In this document: piece after piece, positions 12,022-23,261 of the stretch
Position numbering within the stretch: the stretch's first letter is position 1
How the letters are laid out: each line of letters opens with the position of its first letter
Assembly: GCA_022605405.1 (NCBI GenBank)
Contig: JABYQQ010000001.1
Coordinates: forward strand, 2,108,001-2,172,000
Source of the DNA: Earliella scabrosa
Lineage: Eukaryota > Basidiomycota > Agaricomycetes > Polyporales > Polyporaceae
Reading direction: 5' to 3'
Length of the DNA: 64,000 nt
Made by a program: the position numbers and the translations under genes
The notes under the pieces: generated by a model
What the model saw: the letters and a program-made list of their open reading frames with translations, nothing else
Databases searched by the model: none
Told to the model about the DNA's origin: nothing

Positions 12022-14713
12022 ATGTCTGAACTCACCACATCTAGAATTAACCGACAATTCCGTACTCTTCGCAGCAAATGTTCTGCCTTGACGTCACTCA
12101 CCCTTGCACCCTCACGCCCCGCCGTCTCAGTCACGTACGGGAGCTCGTCTCGCAGCCTAGCGAGAAAACCTTTGGACGGAGACGATGCTCCGCCGCTTGC
12201 TATACTGCAATCTTTGGACAAGCTCGGCACACGGTTGCATCTCGACCGCGCCATCGTCGAAAACATGCAACTCTCGAGACGGATCTACGAGGTTCGCGAT
12301 GCATTCAAGAACATCGTCCAATCAACCTTTGGAACTCCCACCGAAGGCGCTATGGTGGCGAGTCGCGTAATGCCCTTAGCGGGAACCTGTGCACGTCTTG
12401 TCGGAGAGCACATCCAATCGGAGATAGCGGCGTCCCTGGACGGCGACTCGAACGACGAGAATCGCGAAGATGACATTCGCAGCAATGTCATGGACGATTT
12501 GTATGAACAGGTCCCGAGTTCTCACCGCAAGTAAGTTGGCACCATAGGCCTCATATCATATCTCGACTGAGCATTGTTGCAGGTACACACTGGTTGCGCA
12601 TGCGCTCAACTACATCTTGGAGACATGCCCTCATGATCCAACCCTCCTCAACGCGCTACTGGAAGTATGCGTCTCCCACCGCTTGACGCCTGAAGCACGC
12701 GCGGTACTGGCCGCTCTTTTTAGAGTGTCCATTCTGCCGAGAGGAAATTCGTCTTCCGCCTGTCCTCTCGCCCATCCCGCGCACAAGAACTTTTTGACTT
12801 CGCTCCGCGAGACGTGCGTTGGCTCGAGAACAGCGCAACCTGGTGCTGGATCCGGCGAACAGGTGCACGCCATCAACGATCGCACATTCACTCGTATTCT
12901 ACTTGAGGCGCTAGCCCAGCCTTGCCCCGAACAGATGCACGCCTGGACCTCCAAGGGAGTTGCACGCCTCGCTCGTGAACTTCGCCAGCAGGACTTTTCG
13001 GGCTGCTTCGTACCACTCGTCGCTGGTCTGGCCCGCGATGTTGTGCAGGGTAAAGGGACGAAGATGAAGACGGGCGTGAAGAACGACAAACGCGCTGACG
13101 ACATGCAGAAGCTGCACGCGGACGCTTTGGAACGCCTGGCTAAGTGGATGGTCTCAATGCTGGACGTCCTCCATACAACCACCGCCGCGAACAGTACCGA
13201 CGAACTTCGCGCTTGTGTGGACTTCCTCGTCGATGTTGAGTCGCTCGGGCTGCACGTCGTCGCCGCACCACCAGCTTCCCCCGCAGCTTGCGTTGTGGAC
13301 GCCATTTGCTGCTTGGCTGCGTACTGTATCGCCTCTCCACAGACCCGTCAATTGCCTGCCATTGACTTCGATCTCCCAGTCATGGAGAGGCTCCTCCGGT
13401 CGGCCCAGGTCAAGAATCAGACTTTCGACGGGCTCGTCTCACATGTATTCCCCTTGCCCATCGTCACCACATTCCGTATGCCATTAGCCGACACTGGCGA
13501 CGACACTCTTACTCCACCGCCCACCGCCACTCCAGTAGTCCGCGACGGAACCGGGGCCATAGTCGCCCTTGCCACGCCGCTCCGCATACGTGGCCTGCTA
13601 CAGTGCGAAGTCGCCCTGTATCGCGGCGCGCTCGAGCACGTCGAAGCACTCATCTCGGCGCACCCCCATGCGATACCACCTTCCCTCCTCATGACACAGA
13701 CAGAGCTGGCCCAGGCTCGGCTGCAGCTGCTCGATCGCGCGGAAGATGCTGAACGACGTTGCTACGGCAGCGCCTCGGATCCTTCTCAGCCACCCGTCGG
13801 TGGCGGGGAGTGGGTATGGGAGGAGATGGTCGGGTCGTGGGTGGTGAAGTCCCCCGCTCCAGTTCAGGCGAAGAGGATCAAGGATCAGGAGCTCGAACGG
13901 ACGAGCAAACGTCGCAAGACCGAAAGCGACTCCAAGTCCGTAGCCAGGTCTTCGCGATTGCCCTCGCTACACGACGCTGCTTCCCGGCGACGTGGGTTCC
14001 TCAACAGTGGCTCTCGTTATTCCATGCCGTCAGTCTTTCCGAAGCAGGTTAGCACATCTATCAGCACGAGCCGCTCGACATTGCGGATATCTTCCAAAGA
14101 CAAGGAGAACTCTTCCGACGAGGGCGATGATCACCAGGAGCCAGGCACCGACCCACTCATATCTGGAGAGACCGATACAACGCCTGCTCCCAAGCGCGTG
14201 CGCAACTTTGCGACAATCCTCGCTGACGCGCACGTCAACAAGATCTCCCTCCGAGCCGAACGCGAGGCGGCTGCCACAGCGAGAACGAAGCCCCGCGCGT
14301 CCGCCCCTCCGCGAGTGTTCGCTGTTCCCGAATCCCCCGCATCAGCTTCCGCGCCACCGCGCCGCGTCTCGAACTTCGCGACACTCATGGCAGACTCCCT
14401 GCGCAACACCGTCTCTCTTCGCGAGGAACGTGCTCGGGAGCGTGCCCGGGCAGAAGCCCTCAGGACGAGTCAGCCGGCGCCAAGTCGACAGGATGTCCTC
14501 AAGCGTAAGCGGCAACCGTTCGCATTCGGGCGGTCGTCCCCAGGTCTGGACGAGGATGAGTCTCCACCATTCTTCGACGACCCTGGCTTTACAGAGCCTG
14601 AGAGTAGTCCCATCCGCGGCGGTGGCCTTGTCGAACCGTCGTCGGACGATGCGCTGAACTTATTCGCGTATCCAGACTCGTCCCCTGTGGCTAGTACGCG
14701 ACGTACACGGTGA
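12022..14713 (+). CDS. Large disordered protein with a duplicated NFAT-AD motif
   Basis: Not a family I recognise by name. Two exons, 12022-12530 and 12583-14713, joined by a clear 52-nt GT-AG intron, give 879 aa. The open frame continues upstream to 11737, but the start at 12022 (MSELTTSRINRQFR) leaves room for the divergent promoter. The N-terminal half looks helical and ordered. The C-terminal third is Ser/Pro/Arg-rich with a basic stretch (KRRKTES). Near residues 709 and 763 is a duplicated motif of form R-NFAT-x2-AD-x3-N-x2-SLR-x-ER, which may be a short binding motif. A nuclear location is inferred from the basic clusters and the pairing with MCM2. It is probably a conserved basidiomycete gene because codon use and intron structure look normal. 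Confidence 0.8.
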
Positions 14714-15140
14714 CGTCATGGATCGGCCGCCTCTCTGTATTCTTCTACCTCATCTGTACACAACAAAGTGCAAGTCCTACGATGATCTCCCATATCTTGC
14801 CTGCATGTCCAACATGTTGGGGAGCGACCGGTACCGGCTACTGCCTCGGCCCGGGTATTGCTTACGTCATTGTCGTGAGTATGGTCACTTCTCGAGAAGT
14901 TGGACAACCTGAACCTCCATTTGAGGGGACAGCTCCGGTTGGTATGTTGCTACAGTATCATAGTGCATCATGATACTCCGCGACGCTAGGGAGTGTCTTG
15001 CACTGTAGTCCAGACTCATGCCGTCGATCGAACAAGCGAACTCGAGGACTTGCGCAGCAGGAGTAATTAGCCAATCGATATCATACGCTTCAGGTATAAG
15101 TACCAAGCGTCCCCAACGAGTTCGTCCCGTTCCGTTTGTC

Positions 15141-16224
15141 ATGGACCCCTCAATGACAGACTCTGCGCTTGCCGCTAGTGCAGAAGTCGATGCACTAACA
15201 CCCAGGACCCCAGTCTCGAGAGTGGAGGACCCAACGTATGTTCCGTACGATCGTCAACGTGCCGTTGTCATTGCTCACCACACCACTCAGAGTCGTCATC
15301 ATCTTTGGCTGGCGTATGTTCTCATCACCGCTACGTCGATTTTACATTGTGCTAAGTTTGGGGCAGTGGGCGCGAGGATGGTGACGCTGCGCAAGTACGG
15401 AGATGCCTACCAGAAGTTGTTCCCATCCAGCGCCCAGGTCATCATCACCGCCGACCCGTTGAGGTACTGGAAGCCCCAAAGCGCACGCGTAAGTTACCCA
15501 TACAGCTGATACACTCGACTCGTTCCACTAAGTTACCAGAGACAATAGGAGAAGGCGGTGCTCCCAGCTCTCCGCAAGCTCGAAGAGCTCGATCTGATCT
15601 CCAACCCCTCGGGCCAGAGCCGCCCTCCGAGGATCCTGATTCATGCAATGTCAAACGGTGCGAGAATACGTATCCCAGCTCGGCCATGCTGCTGCTGAAG
15701 CTAATGTTTCAGGCGGCGCAATGTCTTTGGCGGACTTCGCCATTGCACTGAAGGCGCGCAACGTCCACGTTCCGGACGGGACGAAGTGTGCCATCATCTT
15801 CGACTCCGCACCTGCTCCGCCCACGCTCGTACTTGTTATTCGCGCTTTTACTGCCGGCACTCGCAGTCTGATCAAGAAGTACCTCATGGTGCTCGCACTC
15901 TCTGTTGCTATGGGCCTCACATTCCTCTTCAACATGATCCTCCGGCGTCCCGAGGCCATTTCGCTCGTTTTGAAGCAGCTGAACAACCCCCAGCTCTTAC
16001 CCTGGACGTCGGTGCACACGCCGAGGATGTACTTCTACTCCACCGGGGACAATATCGTGCCGGAGCAAGCTGTCCTGGAACACGCTGCGAACGCGAAGAA
16101 GGCTGGGTTTCCGGTGCAGATGGTGAACTTTGGAGGTAGTGCACACGTCTCCCATGCGCGTGACTATCCAGATAGATACTGGGCAGCCGTCCGGAGCTTC
16201 TGGACAGATGTCATGAGGGCGTAA
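15141..16224 (+). CDS. TMEM53/DUF829-type alpha/beta hydrolase
   Basis: Five exons read in phase: 15141-15235, 15291-15313, 15367-15488, 15549-15657 and 15713-16224, giving 286 aa. Splicing restores the family start VVIIFGWLGARM, which is broken in the unspliced frame; exon 2 is only 23 nt. Family marks follow: HAMSNGG around the nucleophile Ser (about residue 115), FDSAPA, YSTGDN with the acid Asp (about 227), and AHVSH with the His (about 262). A hydrophobic stretch near residue 180 could anchor it in a membrane, as in TMEM53. The substrate of fungal members is not known, so a specific reaction cannot be given. The start could lie in a further upstream exon. Confidence 0.85.
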
Positions 16225-17817
16225 AGGGGGGTGTAGTTTGATTGGTGAGTGTATGCGCTCTAGATGTCATCTGTCGTTGTGGGTACTTCGACTCACTGAG
16301 GGACGCTCATAGATGATCCCGTGATCACTAGAAGCTACCTGTTCATGGAATCATCCCGCTCAAATACTGTCACGGTCTCATGTTGAGATTTTCCGATGGT
16401 CTGAGCGATACAAACAGTATGGACGTCACCGGCAGTACCCTTGCAATGACCATTTCGCTATGTGCCACTCCCAGACTCAAAACGAGCTGACCGGTAGCAT
16501 ATTGACGGCCCCCTCGACAGGCCCTGAGTGAAGGTTATTCCACGATTCAATCTTAAATTCTGCGATGGTATTTGATGGCCTCGTCCCTTGAGCGTCATTT
16601 AAATCACCAGGAAGTTTCTGAGATCGCCCTCTCCGTCTCTTCGACCTTCGAACTTTCCAACTTCTTCCCCTGGCCACGTCACAAACATGGTGCTGTCGAC
16701 CTCTTCTTGCAGAGCATCGGGAACCCGGGCGCCGGTCTACTCAACGGGACATCTCAATGCAAACGGCAGGCTTCCAGGTCAACGTTGTCGCTGGCGGAGT
16801 GCGCTCCGTCGTTGACACGAGCGCGTCGAATCCGTCGCCCACGGCGACAGCCGCGTGACGTGCCGCAACATTCGGCTTACTGAACCCGGTCGTGCACAAA
16901 CCGCGCGCGGATGTGTAAAAGATGTCACACCAGACAGCAGCCCTGGATGTGGGACATCGGGGTTCTCTACCGAGGTTGGATGGGGTCCGGTGAGTTCTCG
17001 GTACGCGTACGGATTCTAGGGCCTGAATGTGTTAGGGCGTGGGCTGGATTGGGCATTTCGGACTTCGTCAACCTTCTTGAGGTCATTCTATGTGCTCAAT
17101 GAACCTCAAGGAAGGGCGTGACCATAGTACTGGGGCGTAACGGGGCTCACAATGTTCACGATGACTCGGACAATGCTTGAGCAGTTATCCGATAGGGTGG
17201 TCGAGGCATGTCGATAGAAGGCCTCATTGAATTCATGCCATTGTCACCCTTGCAAATCGCTCTGCCCTCGGAATGGGACCCCGAAGCTTGGTATCTGAAC
17301 TTCACATGACGGTTACCCAGCGCTTACAGGCTGTTCCGGATTCAGAGCTGACATACCCGCCACCGAGTAAGTACTCCATCGCTAAGCAACCCTGAGACCA
17401 GCCTGAGACCCAGGCTCTCAGCAGTACCGTTGCATAGAGCTGCGGCGCTCCAGGAATCGGCTGAGATGATAGAGAAGGTCACATATCACTCAGTTCAAGT
17501 TGTGCACCGGGGAGGGTAGACCGAGATTCTCACGGAAGATTCAAAAGGTGAGACTTCGTAACCATAGCTAACCCTAGAGTATGTTTCAGACTCAACGGCA
17601 CTCCGAAGCGACTAATCATAATATCCGACTCCTACCCGTCAAGCTCCGACCTTGATATTCCACAGGGGAAATCACTTAGCGTGGGAAGATGGAAGGTACC
17701 TCTGAGTATACCACCAGCTTGATGGTCTGCGAGAGAATATTATGACAGACTGATCCCCTAGGGCCGCTGTATCTTCCACTCCTTTCTCTTCCCTCCTTAC
17801 CTCCTACGTCCTCGACG
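16225..17817. other. Intergenic, no gene recognised
   Basis: About 1.6 kb between the hydrolase and the glycosyltransferase. The longest frames are near 100 codons and resemble nothing known. The stretch just before 17818 is pyrimidine-rich and probably the leader of the next gene. Confidence 0.5.
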
Positions 17818-19969
17818 ATGGTGGGCATCACACGCCCTCGCACCTTCCGCGATGTCGCGTTCATCTTCCTGGGCGCGGCAGCCATGCACTTCACTACCGT
17901 CTTCCTCGGGCCGCTCAGCTTCACGGAACACACCAGCTCAATAATCGTCAACACTCAGGTGAGGTGCTTTGCTAGCTTTTGCGGGACACATGGGGTCGGG
18001 TACAATCCGGATGCAGACGTGGCTGGTCGAAGGAGTCGGGGTGAAGTGATGGAAGGCGGGATGTACGGGTCATGACCCTTGCAGTGCCGACCCCTTGTGT
18101 TCTCGTCCCCTCAAAACAACTGCGCGTCCTCATAATATGCAACCACGCCAGGTTGGCTCAAACTTTGCCCAGGACGGCGAACATGTCAATGTGGTACCTC
18201 CGCCACCACATAATCCCCCAAAGCACGACCATGTGGCCGTACCGGTCAACGTGAAGCAGGCCGACGCAGCTCCGGCCCGACAAGAACCCTCGCAAGAGCT
18301 CATCAAGCCTCCAGCGGACCTCTCCACAGCTGCGGATGTTGCCTACAAGATTCCGGAGACGACTATCAGCTCTCATGCGCCAGGATGGACGCTGTTCCGC
18401 AACCTGTACATGTCCAACGGCACCATCTACATCGTCACCTCACGCCCATCGACTTTCCCGGAAATCGTCATGATGACCTCGACCGGTATCCCCGCAGAGA
18501 ACACGCCAGAGAACATCGCCGCACGCATCCCGACCGCCGAAGACATGTCCTTCCTCACACCACAGGAGGCGCACGATCTCTGGGGAGGTGACTTGGAGAG
18601 GGTACGTCTGGCTTGATCCCGACGTTTGCGCGCACATGTTCATATCTCGCCTCAGGTGGAGAAGAACAGGATATGGTCCGTCCCCGGCAATACCTTCATC
18701 GTCAACGAGCCTTCACAGTTCCTCGACCACTACTACCACTTCTGTGCCGAATGGCTCTTTGGCGCATGGGCGTTCTGGCAGGGCGCGCACAACGCCGTCG
18801 TGAACCCCGAGTCTGCAGCGAAGTCCAGCGTGCCACCTGTTCACCGCGTGATTTTCGCGAACGCTGGTGCTCGGGGCTGGCGGGACCGCCCCGGCTTCAA
18901 CTCGTATGTCTTCCGTTCAGCATTCCCCTCGTTGAACGTCGAAGTCATGGAGGACTGGGACGACCGTATCGTCGCTACCTCGAACCCCAATGAACCCCGC
19001 CGCGCGTGGCACTTCGATACAGTCTTGTTCACAGACCGTTCTGCATCGTTCAAGGGCCCCATCTGCGGTAGTCAGACACAGCGTATCGCCGCAGAAGCGA
19101 CAGAGCACATGCGCAAGGCGGGAAACCTCACGAAGCTCTGGTGGGAACCAGTGAGACGCAGCGTCTTGCGCTTCGCTGGTGTGGACGATCGGACACTCGA
19201 CCTGGGCGTCAAAGCGGATGCTTTCCTCTCTGCTGCCCAGAAGGTGAAAGGAGGCGTCACGGAGAGTACCAAGACCGTCGCTGGCCTCTCGGACAAGGAC
19301 ATCGTCATCACGTACATCAGTCGCCAGTCTGCGCGCCGCCATCTGCTCGACGATGACCACGCTGCGCTCGTGAAGGCGTTGGGAGAGATGGTCAAGAAAC
19401 ACGGCTGGGAGCTGAATGTGGTGGAGGCTGAGAGGCTGAGCAAGGAGGAACAGTTGAAGATTGCTGCGCGCACAACGGTACGCCCCTTGATCTTATATGT
19501 CCTTCGCGAGCGTCTCATTCATGACCCACTCTTCCATTGCACAGGTGCTCCTTGGCGTGCACGGAAATGGTCTCACGGTACGCGTCGATCATGACCTAGT
19601 GACGTTGCTGCCTTCCTAACAAGCTGCATGCGGACATACAGCACCTGATTATGATGCCCGTGACGCCCGTTTCGACCGTGATCGAGATCTTCTACCCCAA
19701 GGGCTTCGCGCACGATTACCACTGGACTTCAACGGCACTGGGCATGCGGCACTTCGGAGTGTGGAACGACACGTGCGTGCCTTCCTCTTATCGCTTTGCC
19801 ACGTTTGGTCCCAACTGTAGCTCATGTTGCGCTATTCAGGTTCTTCACGCACCCCGACGAGCCCAACGTCGAGTACCCCGATGGCTTCCAAGGCACAGAG
19901 ATCCCTGTGTACGCCCCGACCGTCGTCCAGATCATCGAGGAGCGGATAGCGGGGCAGCACCCCGTATGA
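17818..19969 (+). CDS. GT61/DUF563-type glycosyltransferase, type II membrane protein
   Basis: Six exons in phase: 17818-17958, 18152-18601, 18656-19477, 19545-19577, 19642-19772 and 19840-19969, giving 568 aa. A single N-terminal hydrophobic segment (about residues 13-33) after a short basic tail suggests a Golgi type II protein. A proline-rich stem follows. The catalytic part carries family marks: FLDHYYHFCAEWLFG in the middle, then GVHGNGLTHL at residues about 475-485, the conserved HGxGLTH block of the DUF563/GT61 group (EOGT and plant xylosyltransferases), and a C-terminal EIFYP. Donor and acceptor sugars cannot be told from sequence. The first intron is long (193 nt), so an extra small exon there is possible. 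Confidence 0.85.
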
Positions 19970-20916
19970 GCCGCGAGCGGTGAGCTTCTATAGCTCCCGC
20001 TCTCGTCTGCTCCCCGTGCTGCGTGTATTGCATATCTCAGGAGATCTCCGTTTCCATCGTGCTATTGCATGATGCAAGCAACACAAAATGCGACACAGCT
20101 TATTAGTTGCTCTGCTTCATCGCGATGCCCCATGTTGTACCTGCGTATCCCCAGGATCAAGACCCCCCGCGTCGTGTCCAGGCCGTCCGCGCATACATAC
20201 CCCTGGATACTCATATAGTGGCCAGTCCGGTTAATTCGTACACCGTTCCGTCCATCCCCGGATACTCGCGCTCCCTACGCATTCACTCGTTTCACGTGCT
20301 GTCCACTCCCTTGCTTGTACGCCGTACCTCGGATTGAAAGCTTTCGTCGTCACTGTTTGGGGGGATCCTGGTGTACATTACTGATGCTTCTTTATTTCCT
20401 TTCCTCGGGCTGAGGTGGTTCGGACTGTATATTTTGGCGGGGTGCCTATCGCACCAAAGGTCGTGTATATATTGCTACTTACATACATAGATTCTTCGTC
20501 GCGTGCATGCATACGTGTCCTTCGCGTTGTTGAACGGCGGTCGCACTCATCTTCCCGTTCGTGACTCACGTGCCTTCTCCGGGAACTTGAATGTACGCGG
20601 ATGTAGGCGGTGGTTGTGTTAGTCATCGTGAATACGGGATGCATCGGCTCGTGTACGGGGAAGTTGGAGGTCGAAGACGCACATAATGTGCGTGCATGAC
20701 GTCATAGCATTGCATTCACCACTTCGGCCTCAGAAGACTGGTGGACATGGTTTGCGGTCTGCCCGAGCACCTCGGCGGAGGTATAAGAAGGCCAGTGACG
20801 AGTTTCACCAGTACTGCAAATCCGCACGACGACGTCTCACCTCTCTCGACGACTTCAGAGCTGGAACTTCGAGCACGACGTGCAGATCGCACATAGAACG
20901 CAGGAAGCTGTATATC
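19970..20916. other. Intergenic region upstream of small membrane protein gene
   Basis: Holds the glycosyltransferase 3' end and the promoter of the next gene. No open frame here resembles a protein family. Confidence 0.5.
20781..20788 (+). promoter_or_regulatory. TATA-like element
   Basis: GTATAAGA lies 130 bp before the inferred start of the Gly/Met-rich membrane protein gene, a usual distance for a fungal TATA box when a leader is present. Confidence 0.45.
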
Positions 20917-21755
20917 ATGGTACGCCAGATTAGCGTTGTGGTTTCGAGCGATCACATAATTTACCTCCTTCGCAATCGTGCGCATGGCGCACACGCGTTC
21001 CACGACTCTTCACTGTCTCTTCACCGTCTCCTCCCCACTTCAGGGCGCCATCATTTCATTGCTCGCGAATGCGTTGGGGGCAGTCGTCAATGGGATAGCG
21101 TCCGTGCTGCAGGCTATCATCGGCGCTGTGGCAACGGTGAGCACCACGAGACCTGCTCGCTGTCCTTATGGTGCGAGGCACTAACACCAGCCTTGCTCGC
21201 TTCTTCCTCTGGCAGTTGCTTTTGGGAATCTTCAACGCGCTCACTTGCGGGGCTTTCTCGCCACCAGGAGAAGCAGCAGCAGCAGCCACCGACCCGACTG
21301 GTGCAGCATCGAGCGGACGATGGTTCGGGTTCGGGGGATTGCGGAGAGGGGAGGAGGCGAACGAGGCTGCGGCAGAAGAGGAGGCGGCATTGACGGGAGG
21401 AGGCATCCCACGCGCAGCACCGCAGATGGCAAGTGCGGGAATGGGAGGTGGTCCCTTCGGGACGGCGAACCCTGGGCCTGGCGCAGGCATTGGCATGTAT
21501 GGTGCAGGAGGCCCGGGTCCTATGCCAGTGCTTCCGATGGGTGCGGGTCCAATAGGTGGCGGGTACATGGGACCTGGTTCAATGGCTGGCGGACCGATGG
21601 GAGGTATGCAAATGCGTCCGGGCTTGATGATGGGTGGTCCGATGGGCGGTCCGATGAGTGGGCAGATGGGAGGGCCGATGGGGGTTCCGGGGACGATGCC
21701 ACCAGGAGCAGGAGCAGGAATGATGGCAGGAGGACCGGTAGTCGCTGCCTACTGA
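20917..21755 (+). CDS. Small membrane protein with Gly/Met/Pro-rich tail
   Basis: Three exons: 20917-20919 (only the ATG), 21044-21136 and 21216-21755, giving 211 aa. The start is inferred from the ATG|GTACGC donor. The first 45 residues (MGAIISLLANALGAVVNG and on) form a long hydrophobic helix or hairpin ending in LTCGAF. The next 50 residues are charged and Ala/Glu-rich. The last 100 are low-complexity Gly-Met-Pro repeats of the GGPMGG type. Basidiomycetes carry many small proteins with this kind of N-terminus, of unknown function. It might be a membrane-tethered, self-associating protein, but that is only inference. The ATG-only exon makes the start less certain. Confidence 0.65.
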
Positions 21756-23261
21756 GGCATCCTACATGCGGTAGTACTGCAACGTATGGATCAATATGGG
21801 GTTCTGGGGGCCTGGATGGCGACACTTGGTATACGCAGGACTTTCGGACTCGGAGCGCACTCACTGTGAGTCTGCTGGCTTGGAGTACAGAATGCGCGGG
21901 CTACTGACCCATAAGGTCTATTCCACAGCAGAGTCTTGAGCTAGTACAGCCAGATGCGAGAGGATGCAAGAGTCTGGACAACGAAGGGCTTAGCGCTCAA
22001 AAGTTGAGATCTTGAAAGTTGAGACCGCGCACGATGACGTCAGCACCAGCTTGCATTGAGCGCGCGCAACCCGGTCCTCACCTCGCATGTTTGACATATG
22101 CAAAACTGGATAATGTCAGGTGGTATCAATCATCGGTCATTTCTTTTGCTGCTCTTACCGGCGGGATCGAGCATCGGTCCCCACCGTTTTACAGCTCATC
22201 ATCCGCCGGCTCGTTTGCCTTCAAACTGCATACATATACGGACCTTCTCTACCTCAAGCCAGGAAAATTGTCTATAGGGCCATTTGGTCCTCCGTTGTAG
22301 GAGGATTATCCTTCATTTCTACCTTGCTAGTTGCCCGCATCCTGTTGGGCGCTAGACTGTTCGGGCCGCCGCCTTACTGTTTTTGGTATCCCGCCGTTCC
22401 TGCTGGTAACGCCGCCTCTCGCAGTTTGCGTCAATCACAGCCATGCAACGGCGAAACAGCAATTTATATGCAGTGTGAGGGTATGATAGACCTCTACCTC
22501 AAAGCCTTGAGGGCCGAAAGCATGCCCGACATTGCTCTGTAAAACTTGCGGGACAGGAATGCGATATTTACGCGGACGGGAGCGCCAAATCACCCGGACA
22601 AGAGGGCGGATCAACGGAGACGAAAGCATTATTCAAGTCCTTACTATGGACTTATATTCCTGCGGACGGAATCGCGATATGGGTTGACCAGTGATTAATG
22701 CCACCTGACAACATTCGGCCTTGCTTGACATATTGGTGTTGCATCGACCCCAGGCCTTCAAGTTGAGTAAGCCAGCGTTGTTGTATCCTACTCGGTGACA
22801 AGATTGCGAGGTGCGTACTGAAGTCAGGCTTGCCAGTGTCTCGAATGTTGCAGTGTCTCAAGCGACCTCTACTTCTTCAGATCATACGCATAACTCAGAC
22901 TTGAAAGAGTTTGCAGCGATATCGAATACTAGCTCTACGCTCCAGAATTTTTCTCTCAAATGCGATCTCATTCCATGCCAATCAGCAACAGCCTCAGGCC
23001 CTATCTGTCAAACGTTCCGCTGGCACGCGCCCCCGCTTTGCTCTGGCAGCGGCAGTCACGGCGCAGACGGCAGTACAAGAACGCTCCGAACGAGATTCAA
23101 TGCCGCATTCTCCGCCATGCTATCGTTCTCTCTCTACGGACGTGACTATTATGCGTCTGATGACTTGTCCATCCTTGTGATCGCAATTGGCAGCAGCGTC
23201 AGCCAGATGTGAGTTTCACTACGCTAGCCTCGCAAAGTTTACGCGTGGACGTTTCGTTCAG
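21756..23261. other. Intergenic; may hold the 5' exon of the next gene
   Basis: No family resemblance was seen. The first exon or exons of the DUF6534-type gene probably lie in the last 200 bp, but I could not fix them. Confidence 0.4.
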
